Both the position numbers and the translations under genes were made by a program. Shown here in pieces: positions 53,905 to 64,000 of a DNA stretch of 64,000 bases. The notes under the pieces were generated by a model. The model did no database searches, was not told the origin of the DNA, and saw nothing but the letters and a program-made list of their open reading frames with translations. Origin of the DNA: Symsagittifera roscoffensis (Eukaryota > Xenacoelomorpha > Acoela > Convolutidae); assembly GCF_963678635.1 (NCBI RefSeq), contig NC_087067.1, positions 13,122,844 to 13,186,843 of the forward strand. The letters run 5' to 3'. The stretch's first letter is position 1. Each line of letters starts with the position of its first letter.

Positions 53905-54360
53905 GTGAGAGCTTCTTTGGATTCTGAGTTCGAGAAACGAACCGGATTGGACAACGAAGACATTAGAATTAGTCGCAAGTCGTCAGCGATAAGCATTTCT
54001 TTGCACAGACCAATGAATACTCATAGCCAAAGCACCGAGAAGGCTGGTGATGCTGGAACAACTCATTGTGACGAAAGAGAACATCCTCTTCAAATCAACA
54101 CTACTATTCGAAAGTCGGACAACAAACAAGTATTTTTCACAGGACCAAGTTAATTTCGTCCAGCCTAAACTTTTTAAGGGGGGAGGATGTTAACTTGGTT
54201 CTAAGTTGACATTTTCAGCCAATCGGAATAGAGAGTTTTTCATGCAGTTCCCAATAGTTTTAATCCAAATTAAATGATGGTGCCGACAATCTTAACTGGA
54301 TCTAATTAGGGGTAAGAATTTAACTTTTACATTTTGTTCCGACCATGGAAAATGGGGAGG
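53905..54360 (+). mobile_element. Possible 3' end of a second, decayed LTR element
   Basis: An 82-codon open stretch (53905-54153) with polar, coding-like composition ends 24 bases before AAGGGGGGAGGA, a strong polypurine tract (54175-54186). TGTTAACTTGGTTCTAAG, which looks like an LTR start, follows it directly. No second LTR and no recognisable pol are nearby, so this is a remnant at most. Confidence 0.3.
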
Positions 54361-54910
54361 AACTTTGAACTTTGTATTCGGATGTGTTTAAGTTTTTATT
54401 TTTTTCAACGCAAAATCAGGCATAATCATCGGAGTGGATTGAGTGATATATCAGATTAAAGCCCTTTCAGTTGTGATTCGACCCACGTTTAAAAATTTCC
54501 AAAAAAATTTCCCAGTGTCGAGAAAAACCGGCTTGAAATTTTTCATTCTTCGTCTTAATTCGAACAAATAAAGCAGGCGAGTAGGCTTACAACAGCTGAA
54601 TCATAGCTAATTTAAGACCTTAATACTTAAATTTAAGCAAATAAAACTAGTTTTTGGAGTTTTTATAGCTTCATTTATCTGCAAAAATGTTTTGAACAAT
54701 TTGCCTATGTTACTATGACTGTCGAATATGTCTATATTGTAGTTTTACGTCAGATCCTTTTATCACACCAAGCAGAAAAAAAACTACACTAAACACTAAT
54801 TTGGAAAAAAAACTTTCTAAACCGTAGTTTTCATAAGACTATGGTCGGAACATTCTGTGCTACTTACACAGTATCCGGCTATCCTTGTTTTATATATTGC
54901 AAATACTAAA
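54345..54910 (+). repeat. Left arm of a diverged inverted repeat pair
   Basis: Matches the reverse complement of 59875-60490 at roughly 65-70%. Shared landmarks are CCGACCAT..GAAA..AGGAACTTTG, then CTTTCAGT.GTGAT, then CCCAGTGT, then GGTCGGAAC..TCTGTGCTA, then CGGCTATCCTTGTTT. The pair encloses about 5 kb with the candidate gene 55222-58778. Confidence 0.6.
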
Positions 54911-55188
54911 GACCACATTTCAAATTTTCTTCATATTTAACAGTCGATGATTGTCAAAAACTGTTAAAATTAACCCAAGAATAGCCGTAGCGGTGCTAAG
55001 AGTACCGATTGTTTCAATCAGTCAACTTTGCAGAATATGACAAAAAGAGCAAAAAAGAATTTTACAAGAAAAAAAAGTACTTGACTATAGGCGGCTGTCT
55101 TCGAAGATCCTAACTTTGCATTGGAAAACCACGTGAATACGTTTTTCTCCTCATCTTGGTAGACATGAAATAAAATTTATCGTTTCAG
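54911..55188. other. Upstream region of candidate gene
   Basis: No repeat or frame I can support. It ends in the acceptor TTTATCGTTTCAG (to 55188), which could join to an upstream exon or be an SL1 trans-splice site. Confidence 0.3.
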
Positions 55189-55221
55189 ATCACAAGGCGG
55201 AAACGCAAACGCGAAATAGCG

Positions 55222-58200
55222 ATGGAGACTTTTTTCAGATCTATGAATCCAGATGCCAGCGACGACGTACGTAATTAATTGAAGTTTAATTTCATGTTTC
55301 TTCTAGAATTTGCAGTTTTGGATTTTGTTGATATCTCACGAATAGTTGTTTTGTGCTCGTATTGATCTAAACTTAAATCACAAAAAAATATATAGATATA
55401 TATATGTTTTCGATTAGGTACAAAAAATACTTTACTTAAGTTCAACCTAGCAATGACATACGGGAGGAAAACCCTTTTACAATGTGGGTTAAAACATTCA
55501 AAGACGAGCATTATTGAAGCTGGCTTCTTGTCTCATTATTGTATCTCAAAAGCCTCTTTTTTCTGGAAAAAATAGATTGTTGCAAAATCAAAAAATTTTC
55601 GTTCTAGCGTAAAGAGCTTCTCGGTGGAGTTGAATCACCACAATCTGCATCTACAAGCTCGACGCCAATGTTCAATGTAAGAAAACTGTCATATCTAGAA
55701 AAAAAAATAGAAAATCCTGTTATTTTTAAGAGATTAATTGGACTTACAAGTTCCCTTAGTTTGAATTTTCTCGCTTTGCGCATACAAGGACATACAAAAA
55801 CTAGCAAAAAACCCAAGCCAACAGACAGCAGGAAAAGTGTCAATGAGTTTCAGGAGACCGAAAAATAACACATTTCTTGTTTTGAGTTTGAAAATGTTTT
55901 AAGAGTCAATGAACGTAGTTCAGAATCTTATATTATATAAGTCGTGATGTTTTTTTGTTTTTTTTCAGGAAAAGTTTAACATTTCTTCAGGTTCAAATTT
56001 ACTCCTCGCAGTTTGACTTGTAATTTCTTTTAAATTTCATTCTCGGATATTAGAAAATTGCAATTTTTGCAAAAAAAAAGCAAATCAGATTTTTTACCAG
56101 CTACTTGGGTTTATTGACTTTTTGTCAATTGTCTGTTGGCTAGACAATATATAATTTATAGGAATACTTAATGATTGACGTTATTTTGATAAAATTTACC
56201 CAATTAGAATAAAACTAGATCAGTCAATAGGTAATTTTTGATATCGCAGAGAAAACTAAAAATTACATTCCTATTGCAAATTTGAGCCAATCACATGTTT
56301 ATCAACAATTGCATTTTGTTCTTGGACAGCGTAATTTTTCCAAAAAACCAATACAAAAATTTGAACAGAAATTTAAAATTAAACTGCAACAAATTAACAA
56401 TGAACGTGGATTTTTTAGGGCTTTCTGGTTAAAAAAAATATCCGCACGACCTAAAAAAAATTTCACTTCGTTCATTAACACTTCATAACTTAAGCTCAGA
56501 GTAACATCAAAAAGCAACTGTTAAAAAATTGCGTGTGACATTTTCGCTTGAATTGACCGCACTCAGCCAGCAAGGGTGCAGTACAACAGTGCCGAAAAAA
56601 ATAAGGCCCCAAAATAATTGTTTAATTTGCAGTTGCAGACATCTTGGCGCCAAAATTGAAGTCATTTTCTTTGATAATTAGCGTCAGTAATTTCCGGCTC
56701 TTTAGAAAATGCGTTAGAAGTATTCTGAAATTTTCCGCCTTTTCGGCACTGTTGTACTTCGGCACTGTTGAACGCCCCCCAGCAAGCAGACAATCTCCAT
56801 TTTATTGTAGTCAGTGAGCAGAAAGTTTGAGAACAATTCCATCTAATTTGACATCTAATTACATCAATCAAAGTTATTTAAATTGAGTTGAACTTTGAGT
56901 ATAATTTTCGTTTCGCAAAAACAGCAGCAGTCAAAAACTTTTTCTTGCTTACTGACATGTCTGTCTCCTAGGTGGTCGGTATCCCAAGAAAAAAATGCAA
57001 TGTTCCAATGGGTTTATTGGCATGGTTTTTCGACAGCTAAGTTTCTATTTGACACTAATTTAGTTTGACTTTCTTTTAATGTAATTGGACACTAATTATA
57101 ATTGACCGTGGCTTAATATGACACTAATTTTAAGGGAGCGCGAAAAAAAACGGGACTTACGTTCAAGAACAATCAAAAAATGTTCGGCTCTAACTAGTTT
57201 TTTTTGGCTCTGTTGCTCAAAAAAATTGCTGTTGCGCAGAATTTGTTTGGCAAAATTGACAAGTTTTTAAAGAGTTTCGAACAAGCTGGGAAAAACAATT
57301 TGCTGATTGTAAAAATAACAGTCGGCAAAATTTCAGTACATCAAAAAAACGCAGTCTTCACCTCAATAAAAAAGTCATGCACAGCTGCAATTGCTTGTGA
57401 CCATTAATCAAAGCAAAAACTAAGTTGAAAGTGTTATCAAACGCCAGGAAACGAAAAAGATGACTTGTTTCATTTCATGTAGACACTTCTACTTTCGAAC
57501 AAAAATATTTTTTATGCTCTTCATTTTTTCGAAAAGCAAGAGAAGTTTATGCTTGACACTTTTTTGTAAATTTAGTCCAATTCGTGAAAACTGAATTAAT
57601 AGATAATTTTTTTTATTCTGCCGGAGAATCTAAAAATTAGTATTCATTTTACAATTTTGCGGTTCGATAGCGCAGTTTTTCTTCCTTTTAACGTGGATTT
57701 ATCCTGAAGAAAAAAATCTTCAAGACCTATATAAAAGGTTTCACTACGATCATTGATACATAGTAATAGTTCCATTCTGAAATTTAGGTCATAGACCGTG
57801 GCTACGCAGCAGAAAGAGTTAACGAAAAACCGACTTTCATTTTATTCGGCTCGCAAACAAACAATCACCAAGAGGATTTTAAGGTATAACTTGTGATCAC
57901 TTAATTATTTTGAAACGATAATTATAAATTCGCATCTATTATAGAAATTTTAAAAAAATTATAGACTACAGAATCTGCAATTGACGATGGAGGCCAGAAA
58001 ACAGAGCAAGACACCTCATGTTAGTAAAACAAAGATGCGTTGATCAAAACTTCATTCTCCGATGGCATTTCTTTGTGTTTTTTAAAAGCTTATCAAATTT
58101 CAGTTTGTTATTTTTTTAAGATCTGATGATGGAACCAGATATGAACAGAAAAGAAAGACACAAGGTCAGTTCCTTTCGCGATTTTGTTTCTAGAGAAAAA

Positions 58201-58778
58201 AAAAACGATTTTTTTGCGACAAAAAGAAAACCACACTTAACAACCAAAGTTCGAATCATTAGATCTTATTTGAGGCAGAAGCTTAAGGGTAATTTTGCCC
58301 GGCTCAAAAATCTGCCCTCATAAACATTTCATTCATTGAACGGATCATTAATTTTCACTAACGAAACAGATTTAAAATTTTTGAAAGTTTCATAATAATT
58401 GCTGTTTCATCATAAGCCCGCGCCAACTCTTATTTAACATTTCAGAAGCGGGGAAAGAAAGTAAAAGAAAAAACACCAAGCAAAGCTCACTTTCAGCTAG
58501 AGAAAATCAATTCGGCTTCTTCGAACGACGCAGTTCCATTCACAGAAGCCGAAAAATTTCGTGACGACTCGACACAGGAAAAAATAGCTTTCGAATCATC
58601 TTTAGCGAACATGAATGAACATTTTTTACCTGAACAAATACGAAATGAAGATGAACAAACAAGAAATGACGATGAACAAACAAAACATGAAGATGAACAA
58701 ATAAGAATTGATGATGAAACTGATAACCACATGCCATATTTTCCAAATTTCAGTGAAACTGAATTTGATGGAAGATAA
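55222..58778 (+). CDS. Candidate multi-exon gene, unknown function
   Basis: Exon-like blocks with compatible phases: 55189-55266 (ATG at 55222), 55608-55676, 57788-57883, 57965-58019, 58121-58164 and 58446-58778 with TAA. They have nematode-type acceptors (GTTTCAG, TTTAG, ATTATAG, TTTCAG) and GT donors, and the frame stays open through every junction, giving about 213 residues. The product is polar and Ser/Glu-rich with a basic stretch (RKERHKKRGKKVKEK) and an acidic tail holding a heptad-like repeat of DEQ (DEQTRNDDEQTKHEDEQ). No domain recognised. Upstream, TRRKRKRE at 55192 is in frame, so a further 5' exon is possible. The long gap 55677-57787 may hide exons, or two genes may be merged: exon 2 read on without splicing ends at TAA 55866. 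Confidence 0.35.
55890..56015 (+). repeat. Direct repeat pair, left copy
   Basis: Matches 58805-58935: shared AAGAGTCAATGAACGTA, GGTCGTGATG-like and TTTTTCAGGAAAAGTTTAA strings and CGCGGTTTGACTT-like end. The right copy lies directly after the candidate gene's stop, the left copy after the alternative stop at 55868. This suggests two tandem gene tails from one duplication. Confidence 0.5.
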
Positions 58779-58779
58779 A

Positions 58780-59874
58780 GCCTAATAACAGCTTTTTTTA
58801 TTGATTTATTAAGAGTCGATGAATGTAAGTCAGACTCTTGTATAGGTCGTGATGATTTTTTTCGTTTTATATTTTTCAGGAAAAGTCTTAAGCTTTGTTC
58901 GCGCTCATTTTGATTTTTCGCGGTTTGACTTTCTATAAATAAAATCAATTGAATTCTCTTCAAATTCAATTGAATTTTTGTCTCTGAAAACGAAGACAAA
59001 CTCCTCAATCGGACAGCATAAGTACACAGGCCGCGAAAAATGTGATAGACTTTAGTTTCGAAAGTGAAACTTAGTTTCAGAACTCCAAACGAAGTAAAAA
59101 ATTTACTTATTGATCCAGTTTTCTCAAATTGGGTTTAGTTTATCAGAAAACTAACAATCAAAAACTGTTCTAGAAACTAAAAGAGCTTTGAGGCCATCTA
59201 ATTCTTTCTTTTAAATTCGAATTTTCTTTTTGGAATTCTTTTTTTTTAAAGAAATAAGTCAATCTGTTGACTATGTTTTATTGTTAAACAATTTTTGTAC
59301 CCATATATATTTTGACATCACAACAGTTTCTGTAACTTTCGCCATTTCAAGCAAAACTATACTTTCTGCACAAATCAATTAATAATTTCTGAAAAACAAA
59401 ACAATTTCACAGTTCCGAAGATGAATCATAAGTGTGTTGGTCGCGTGGTGTCATACTCAGGTCCAAATATGTGCAGGCTCTCAATTTGATATTTTTCTCT
59501 CACTTCAGGTAGCATTACATGCACCAGAAAGTCGCCTAAACAGAACATGGAAAACTTGAATTTTTGTCATTAATTTTTCAAAAACAAATTTGCAACTCAT
59601 GATCACAAATGAACACAATCAGGTTTAAAATTTCGGGCATAGCAGCAGTGCTTCGTAAATAGCTGAACAGTTTTTTTTTAGTCACTTTCCTCGTGGATTT
59701 AGTGACATGCAAGCTCATATTCAAAAAATGATAGAATTTTAGGTGGTCCTATCGCTAAATTAAAGGCAGCTTGTCTCTGGCTTATTTCTAGTTGAACTTA
59801 ACTCTTGATTTGAAATTTATGATTTTAAATAAAGCTACATACTCAGACGAAATTAATGCTAGCAAGTAGCACAA
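58780..59874. other. No gene seen
   Basis: Starts with the right copy of the 55890 repeat (58805-58935). The rest is AT-rich, with short minus-strand similarity to 54950-55030. No supported frame. Confidence 0.4.
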
Positions 59875-60490
59875 AGTCCTCCGATTTATCTTTAAAAACA
59901 AGGATAGCCGATTATTTTGCAATAGCACAGCAAGTTCCGACCACATTCATGAAAAATTACAAAAAAAAATATTTTGTTTTTCAAATTAGAGTAGTTTGTT
60001 ATTGTGCGATGAGAGAATGATTTACTCATAATCGATCGAATAACAAGCAGAAACTCGAACACTGAATAACAAGCATAAAGGAAAGAAATATTACAGAAAA
60101 AAAACTATTCATTTTTTGCCGAATAATTTATTGATTTTTCTAAAAGATTGTATTGCCACGGTTTTTCCAAAGTTTTTTCCAAGGGTAAAACAATACTTTT
60201 CAGCACTTGAAAAATATTCTTGAATTAGATCTCGCTCGCCTTACTCGTTCCAAATTGAACTAAAACTCAAAAATTTCAAAAAACGTTTTTTTCAACACTG
60301 GGAAAACTTAAGCTAAAAGCTAAATTTTTAAAAATCTTTCGGATCACGACTGAAAGAGCTATAATATGATACACCCTTCTAACCATTTCGATTATTATTT
60401 TGTTAAATGAAACGGAAAACAAAAAAAAACTCTTAAAAAATCTAAAAACACCCGAAGACAAAGTTCCTAATTTCAATGGTCGGTCTGAAA
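59875..60490 (-). repeat. Right arm of the diverged inverted repeat pair
   Basis: Reverse-complement partner of 54345-54910. No open frame of note and no obvious terminal motif or target duplication. Confidence 0.6.
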
Positions 60491-60503
60491 CTGATTTTTT
60501 TGT

Positions 60504-60556
60504 TCCAAAAACGGCAACAAGTAGCTCTTAAAAGCATACTTGTTGCCGTTTTTGGA
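60504..60556. repeat. 20-bp perfect hairpin
   Basis: TCCAAAAACGGCAACAAGTA (60504-60523) and its exact reverse complement (60537-60556) around a 13-base loop. It lies just outside the right arm of the inverted repeat pair. Confidence 0.85.
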
Positions 60557-61062
60557 CCACCAGAGAAAGGTTAAAAAACAACGGAATTAAGAAACATTGA
60601 TGAAAAAAATCAATACAAGAACAAGTACAAAAAAATATAAATTGAGTCTATACGATACTTAACTGGGGCCAATCAATTATTAAATTTGAGATGATTTTTT
60701 GAACACATAATTTAAACCAATTCGCCGTGGTCAATTCGGTTGAAAGAATTATTTTTAAAAACATCAAAATATAAGACAACTCACGTGCTGGGGCAGATTT
60801 AGGGAGACATTTTATGTGCGCGTTTGTTCGGAATGCATACATTACAGAGAAATAATTTTCAAATTTCATACGTGGCTGGGGATTCTACGGTTGGTGTCAT
60901 AGAAGGGGAATTGTACGGTTGATCTTTCGGAGCTTCGAAAATCATGATGGTAGACCCAAAAACCTCGACCGCCGCAGGATTATGGCATACAATTGCGCAT
61001 AAATTAGTTCAGCAAATTGACAACTACAGCTCCAAATACAAAACTGCCAACTTTAACGACTC

Positions 61063-61267
61063 TTGTTACAATTGAGACTTAGGAGGTCGATATCTTCAAA
61101 AACTAAAAAAAAAAACTCCTCAAAAGAATTTAAATTCGACACAGACGAAGCGGAGCTTCGCACCACTTGCCATACAACACAAACATTAAAAAAACACAAG
61201 AAAAAAGAATCAAAAATTTTCAAATATCTCGATAAAAGACAACTATGGGCCCAACTAAAGCTGGAGG
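61063..61267 (+). CDS. Exon-like open stretch, unknown
   Basis: About 68 codons, Lys-rich, with coding-like composition (FKFDTDEAELRTTCHTTQ) and a plausible donor at GAG|GTACGA (61268). No acceptor of the usual kind is obvious at the left. It may be part of the repeat that begins at 61275. Weak. Confidence 0.2.
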
Positions 61268-61274
61268 TACGATT

Positions 61275-62760
61275 TGATACTTTTTGAATTTGTCATACTG
61301 AAGCGAAACAAAATGCGTAATTTCAAAAATTTGACTTTGCCCACAACCTTAGTTGTTTCTCATCTAAAAAATTTTGAGATATTGGAACTTTCCCAAGGAG
61401 ATAACAATTCTATTACAAAAATAAGGAGTCGCCGCTTCTGCAGGAAAAATTACTGCAACAGTTTCTTTTGATTGAATTTTTCATCTCAGGTTTAAGAAAA
61501 ATAAAAAAAAAACAGAAGTTCAATAACTTCATTTTCCCAAACCTATAACTTTTTTTCTGTAAAAAACAGCTGTTGACAGCTAAAGTTTAGCAGATTCCCA
61601 AAACAGGGTTTTTTGATTGAACACTTAACCTGGAATTCTGCACGGTAGTTTCTGAGCAATGTCAAAAAGTTTCCAAAAAAATTCAAATTCCAAAAAGCCA
61701 TATTTTAACTACCAACAACATATTTTAAAAACTCAAAAATGGGCTTAGCCAAATAAAAAGGGAAATGTTCAACAACCTGTTGTTTCGATAATAGCTATAA
61801 GCTCAGATTTGCCAGGCTAGTTATCGATAAAAGTCCAATAAACGGTAAACAAATCATAAATTTGACCTTTCCGTTGAACCATAAAACTCAGATTTGCAGA
61901 TTTTGGGAGGACATTTCTCGAGAAAAGTCAGAAACTTTCAAAAAAAAATCAAAGAAACAAAGTTTTGACTTTTCCGAGGGCCATCTTTTTTTGTGTAAAA
62001 GCAAATTGCTGAAATAAATTGTAGTCGTTTATGCAAAAGATCTTGCCATAACCGGTTCTTTGAATTGAACTCAAAACCTCAAATATGGCTGAGTAGTTTA
62101 TGAGAAAATTCGGTAAGTTAAATAAAACGGTCAAAAAATCAACAATTTGACTTTTCCGAGAGTGATAACTTTTTGTGTGGAAAATTTGTGAAAAGCCGCT
62201 AATTCAAGAGAGTTCCCCACAACATGTTATCTCCATTGAACCTGAAATCTCCAATTTGGGAGGTTATTATTCAGTAAAAGCTAAAAAGATTCAAAAAACG
62301 TCATTAAAAAAACTTGACTATTCCGAGGACCATATCTTCTTTGGCGTAGCCACTAAAACCCTTTCAATGCATTGAAACCAAAATCGCAGATGGGGGAGGT
62401 ATTTTGGTAAAACGAACAAATCAAAAATATGGTTCAAATATTCCCCCACAGACTTTTTCGAAGGCTGTAGACAGAGGGGTAAAGTAAACAGACTACGAGT
62501 CTCAAGAAAATGAAACAAAAAAATCCATCCCATACATTTTCATAATACCTGTTTTTATCAAACAGAAGTTTCAGTCAAACATGCCAAGCAAACATTTGAT
62601 TTTAAATTAGCCCCGGGAAAAACTTTACAAAGCGGAAACGAAGCCGATAATCTCTGAGTAGACACCAGTTGAGCCGGAAAAAAACTTGATTTTATAACAA
62701 ATATATTCTAAGTCCCCCTGAAAGTACAATAAAAAACACTTGCAACTACTATGAAACTTG
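61275..62760 (+). repeat. Interspersed repeat, right copy of the direct pair
   Basis: Partner of 50850-52640. It consists of about 130-200-bp degenerate units around ACTTTTCCGAGGGCCAT and TGGGAGGTTATT-like strings. The 110-codon frame at 62751-63083 starts inside its right flank, in sequence that is non-coding in sister copies. Confidence 0.6.
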
Positions 62761-63355
62761 CTTATAGCCTAAGAAAAATCCGTGATGTGTCTTTTAAGCT
62801 GACAAAACTTGAGCAGATAAACGAAAGTCCGACAAATCAATTCGTTCCGAAATTTTTATCAGTTGCATATATGGCACTAGCACCAAGTGCGAAGGAACCT
62901 GGAAGTTCTGAAGATTCAATAAAAAAGCGAGGGACTAAAATCAAACAGCAGGCATCAAGCTTCTATAACAACTGCCCTCTAAACTGTGCCACTGACTCTC
63001 AAATAATCGAAATATTAACAACTGACAAAGCGGTAAAAATTGCTATTAAACTGCCAAAATTATGCAGCAAACGTTTTTACTAAAATTAACACAACTCTAT
63101 GCGAGTTGGATTGGAAAAAATACACTCATTAATTAAGACAATTTTCGCCAGCTCGCTATAGTAAACAAGAAGGAGATAAAGCCTTCACGGCAAGAGTCAC
63201 TCATACAGTGGTAGACAAAACCAGAACAATTTTTGTCGACAGTAAATAAATTTCTGATAACATTTTCATATATTTTCAAATATGTTCAAAATCCAACTTA
63301 TGACTGAAAGGGCTTAAATTAAATATCACAGTATATTATTTGCCAGTTTTTTCAG

Positions 63356-63432
63356 GTACGTGAAATCTCACGAACAAAAACACCGATGGGCCATAGTTAC
63401 TTCAAATTTCACGAGAAGATATGGCGCAAAAA
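63356..63432 (+). CDS. Candidate internal exon, plus strand
   Basis: A 77-base open block bounded by a textbook acceptor (CCAGTTTTTTCAG) and donor (GTAAGTGA), reading REISRTKTPMGHSYFKFHEK in one frame. No partner exon is identified in the window. It may belong to a gene continuing to the right. Confidence 0.3.
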
Positions 63433-63628
63433 GTAAGTGATTTTATTCTGAACAATAAGCACTGACAAATTTTCGAAGTAGATGATAGATCAGATTCAAT
63501 AAGGACTAAAACGGGCGAAAACAATTCTAACGGTTCGAGGGTCCCAGTTGGAGGGGTCACAGAGTCATCCGCCTCCTCAAGGTGGGACAGACACAGACTG
63601 CGGCACGCACAAGGGAGAAGATATCCTA

Positions 63629-63648
63629 CCCCCACCCCCCCCCCCCCC
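63629..63648. repeat. Poly-C tract
   Basis: Five C, one A, then fourteen C. It is the only long C run in the window and is prone to sequencing error, so frames across it (such as a minus-strand frame at 63402-63653) are unreliable. Confidence 0.95.
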
Positions 63649-63737
63649 AACATGGAAAAAGGACCACGGCTAAATGATGGGAGTTGGGCCGGGGGCTTAT
63701 AGATTATAGAAAAAACAACACTAAATCATTATCTTAC

Positions 63738-63834
63738 CAAAATCACAGCTGATCCAGCTGCTTTTGACACCTGTTCCCTCCACTTTTGGGGGTCTGTTAC
63801 ATTGCATGAACTCAGGTCCCATCGCCGATTTGTA
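63738..63834 (-). CDS. Candidate internal exon, minus strand
   Basis: A 97-base block. On the minus strand it has acceptor AATTGTTTCAG and donor GTAAGATA, and one open frame (YKSAMGPEFMQCNRPPKVEG, continuing ...SSWISCDF). Its base composition is richer in G and C than its surroundings. No further exon is certain; 63402-63653 on the same strand also has coding-like stretches (SHLEEADDSVTPPTGTLEPL). Confidence 0.3.
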
Positions 63835-64000
63835 CTGAAACAATTTACATGCAAATCCGATTCAATATCTAACTTTTTTCATCATTCGCTAAAACGTGTA
63901 AAACGTGCAAACATAATGAAATGTCGTTATACTCAAAACGCTTTTTGATCTAAGCATTGTTGAAATGACGTGTCTTTCCATAGTCAAGGAAGGGTTTATT

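Noticed and set aside
58493-59008. 171-codon minus-strand frame
   Set aside because: It is antisense to the DEQ-repeat last exon of the candidate gene; its Cys/Ser repeats are the complement of that repeat.
62751-63083. 110-codon frame considered as a gene
   Set aside because: It lies in the flank of an interspersed repeat whose sister copies (49500, 52440) are non-coding, and has no splice or family support.

Overview
The window looks like a repeat-rich nematode (Caenorhabditis-like) chromosome segment. It is AT-rich, candidate introns end in TTTCAG or TTTTCAG, and I see no bacterial gene organisation. Most of it is (i) a tandem array of a tRNA-Ser(UGA) gene family on the minus strand, (ii) one very long, decayed Ty3/gypsy-type LTR retroelement on the plus strand that has been partly duplicated twice, and (iii) about 16 kb of old, mostly non-coding repeats with a few exon-like pieces.

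Layout. 1-2700: four tRNA-Ser units of about 690 bp. 2701-8640: 5' LTR, leader and truncated gag of the retroelement (copy A). 8650-12790: six more tRNA-Ser units. 12791-21560: LTR, leader, gag, protease and the start of reverse transcriptase (RT) (copy B). 21568-27550: a 5,992-bp tandem duplication of leader to RT start (copy C), which then runs on into the only complete pol (RT, RNase H, integrase; to 31260). 31276-38876: about 7.6 kb of extra reading frames after integrase. 39424-40632: 3' LTR. 40633-47460: seven more tRNA-Ser units, split by a 1.87-kb Helitron-like insertion (42450-44320) full of about 165-bp satellite repeats. 47460-48800: degenerate repeats with two adjacent long hairpins. 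48800-64000: dispersed repeats, an inverted repeat pair around a candidate multi-exon gene (55222-58778), and isolated exon-like pieces near the right end.

The most interesting content is the cargo after integrase. The stretch 32080-32559 reads as a macrodomain (ADP-ribose-binding fold, TARG1/Poa1-like). The stretch 34087-34690 reads as an SGNH/GDSL hydrolase with GDS, GGAT and GTND blocks and a candidate catalytic His. Behind it one reading frame runs to 38113, broken only by stop codons, and I recognise no domain in it. If the internal duplication is collapsed, the element is about 21.9 kb, unusually large for Ty3/gypsy.

History. The window begins inside the first copy of a tandem duplication of about 10.08 kb (junction near 8640/8650). 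It covers six tRNA units plus the 5' part of the retroelement. A later 5,992-bp duplication lies inside the element and has a short templated filler at its junction. Shared lesions (the gag TAA and the protease Asp-to-Val change) predate the duplications that share them. None of these proteins is intact, so the element is dead as it stands, although its LTRs differ by only about 1%.
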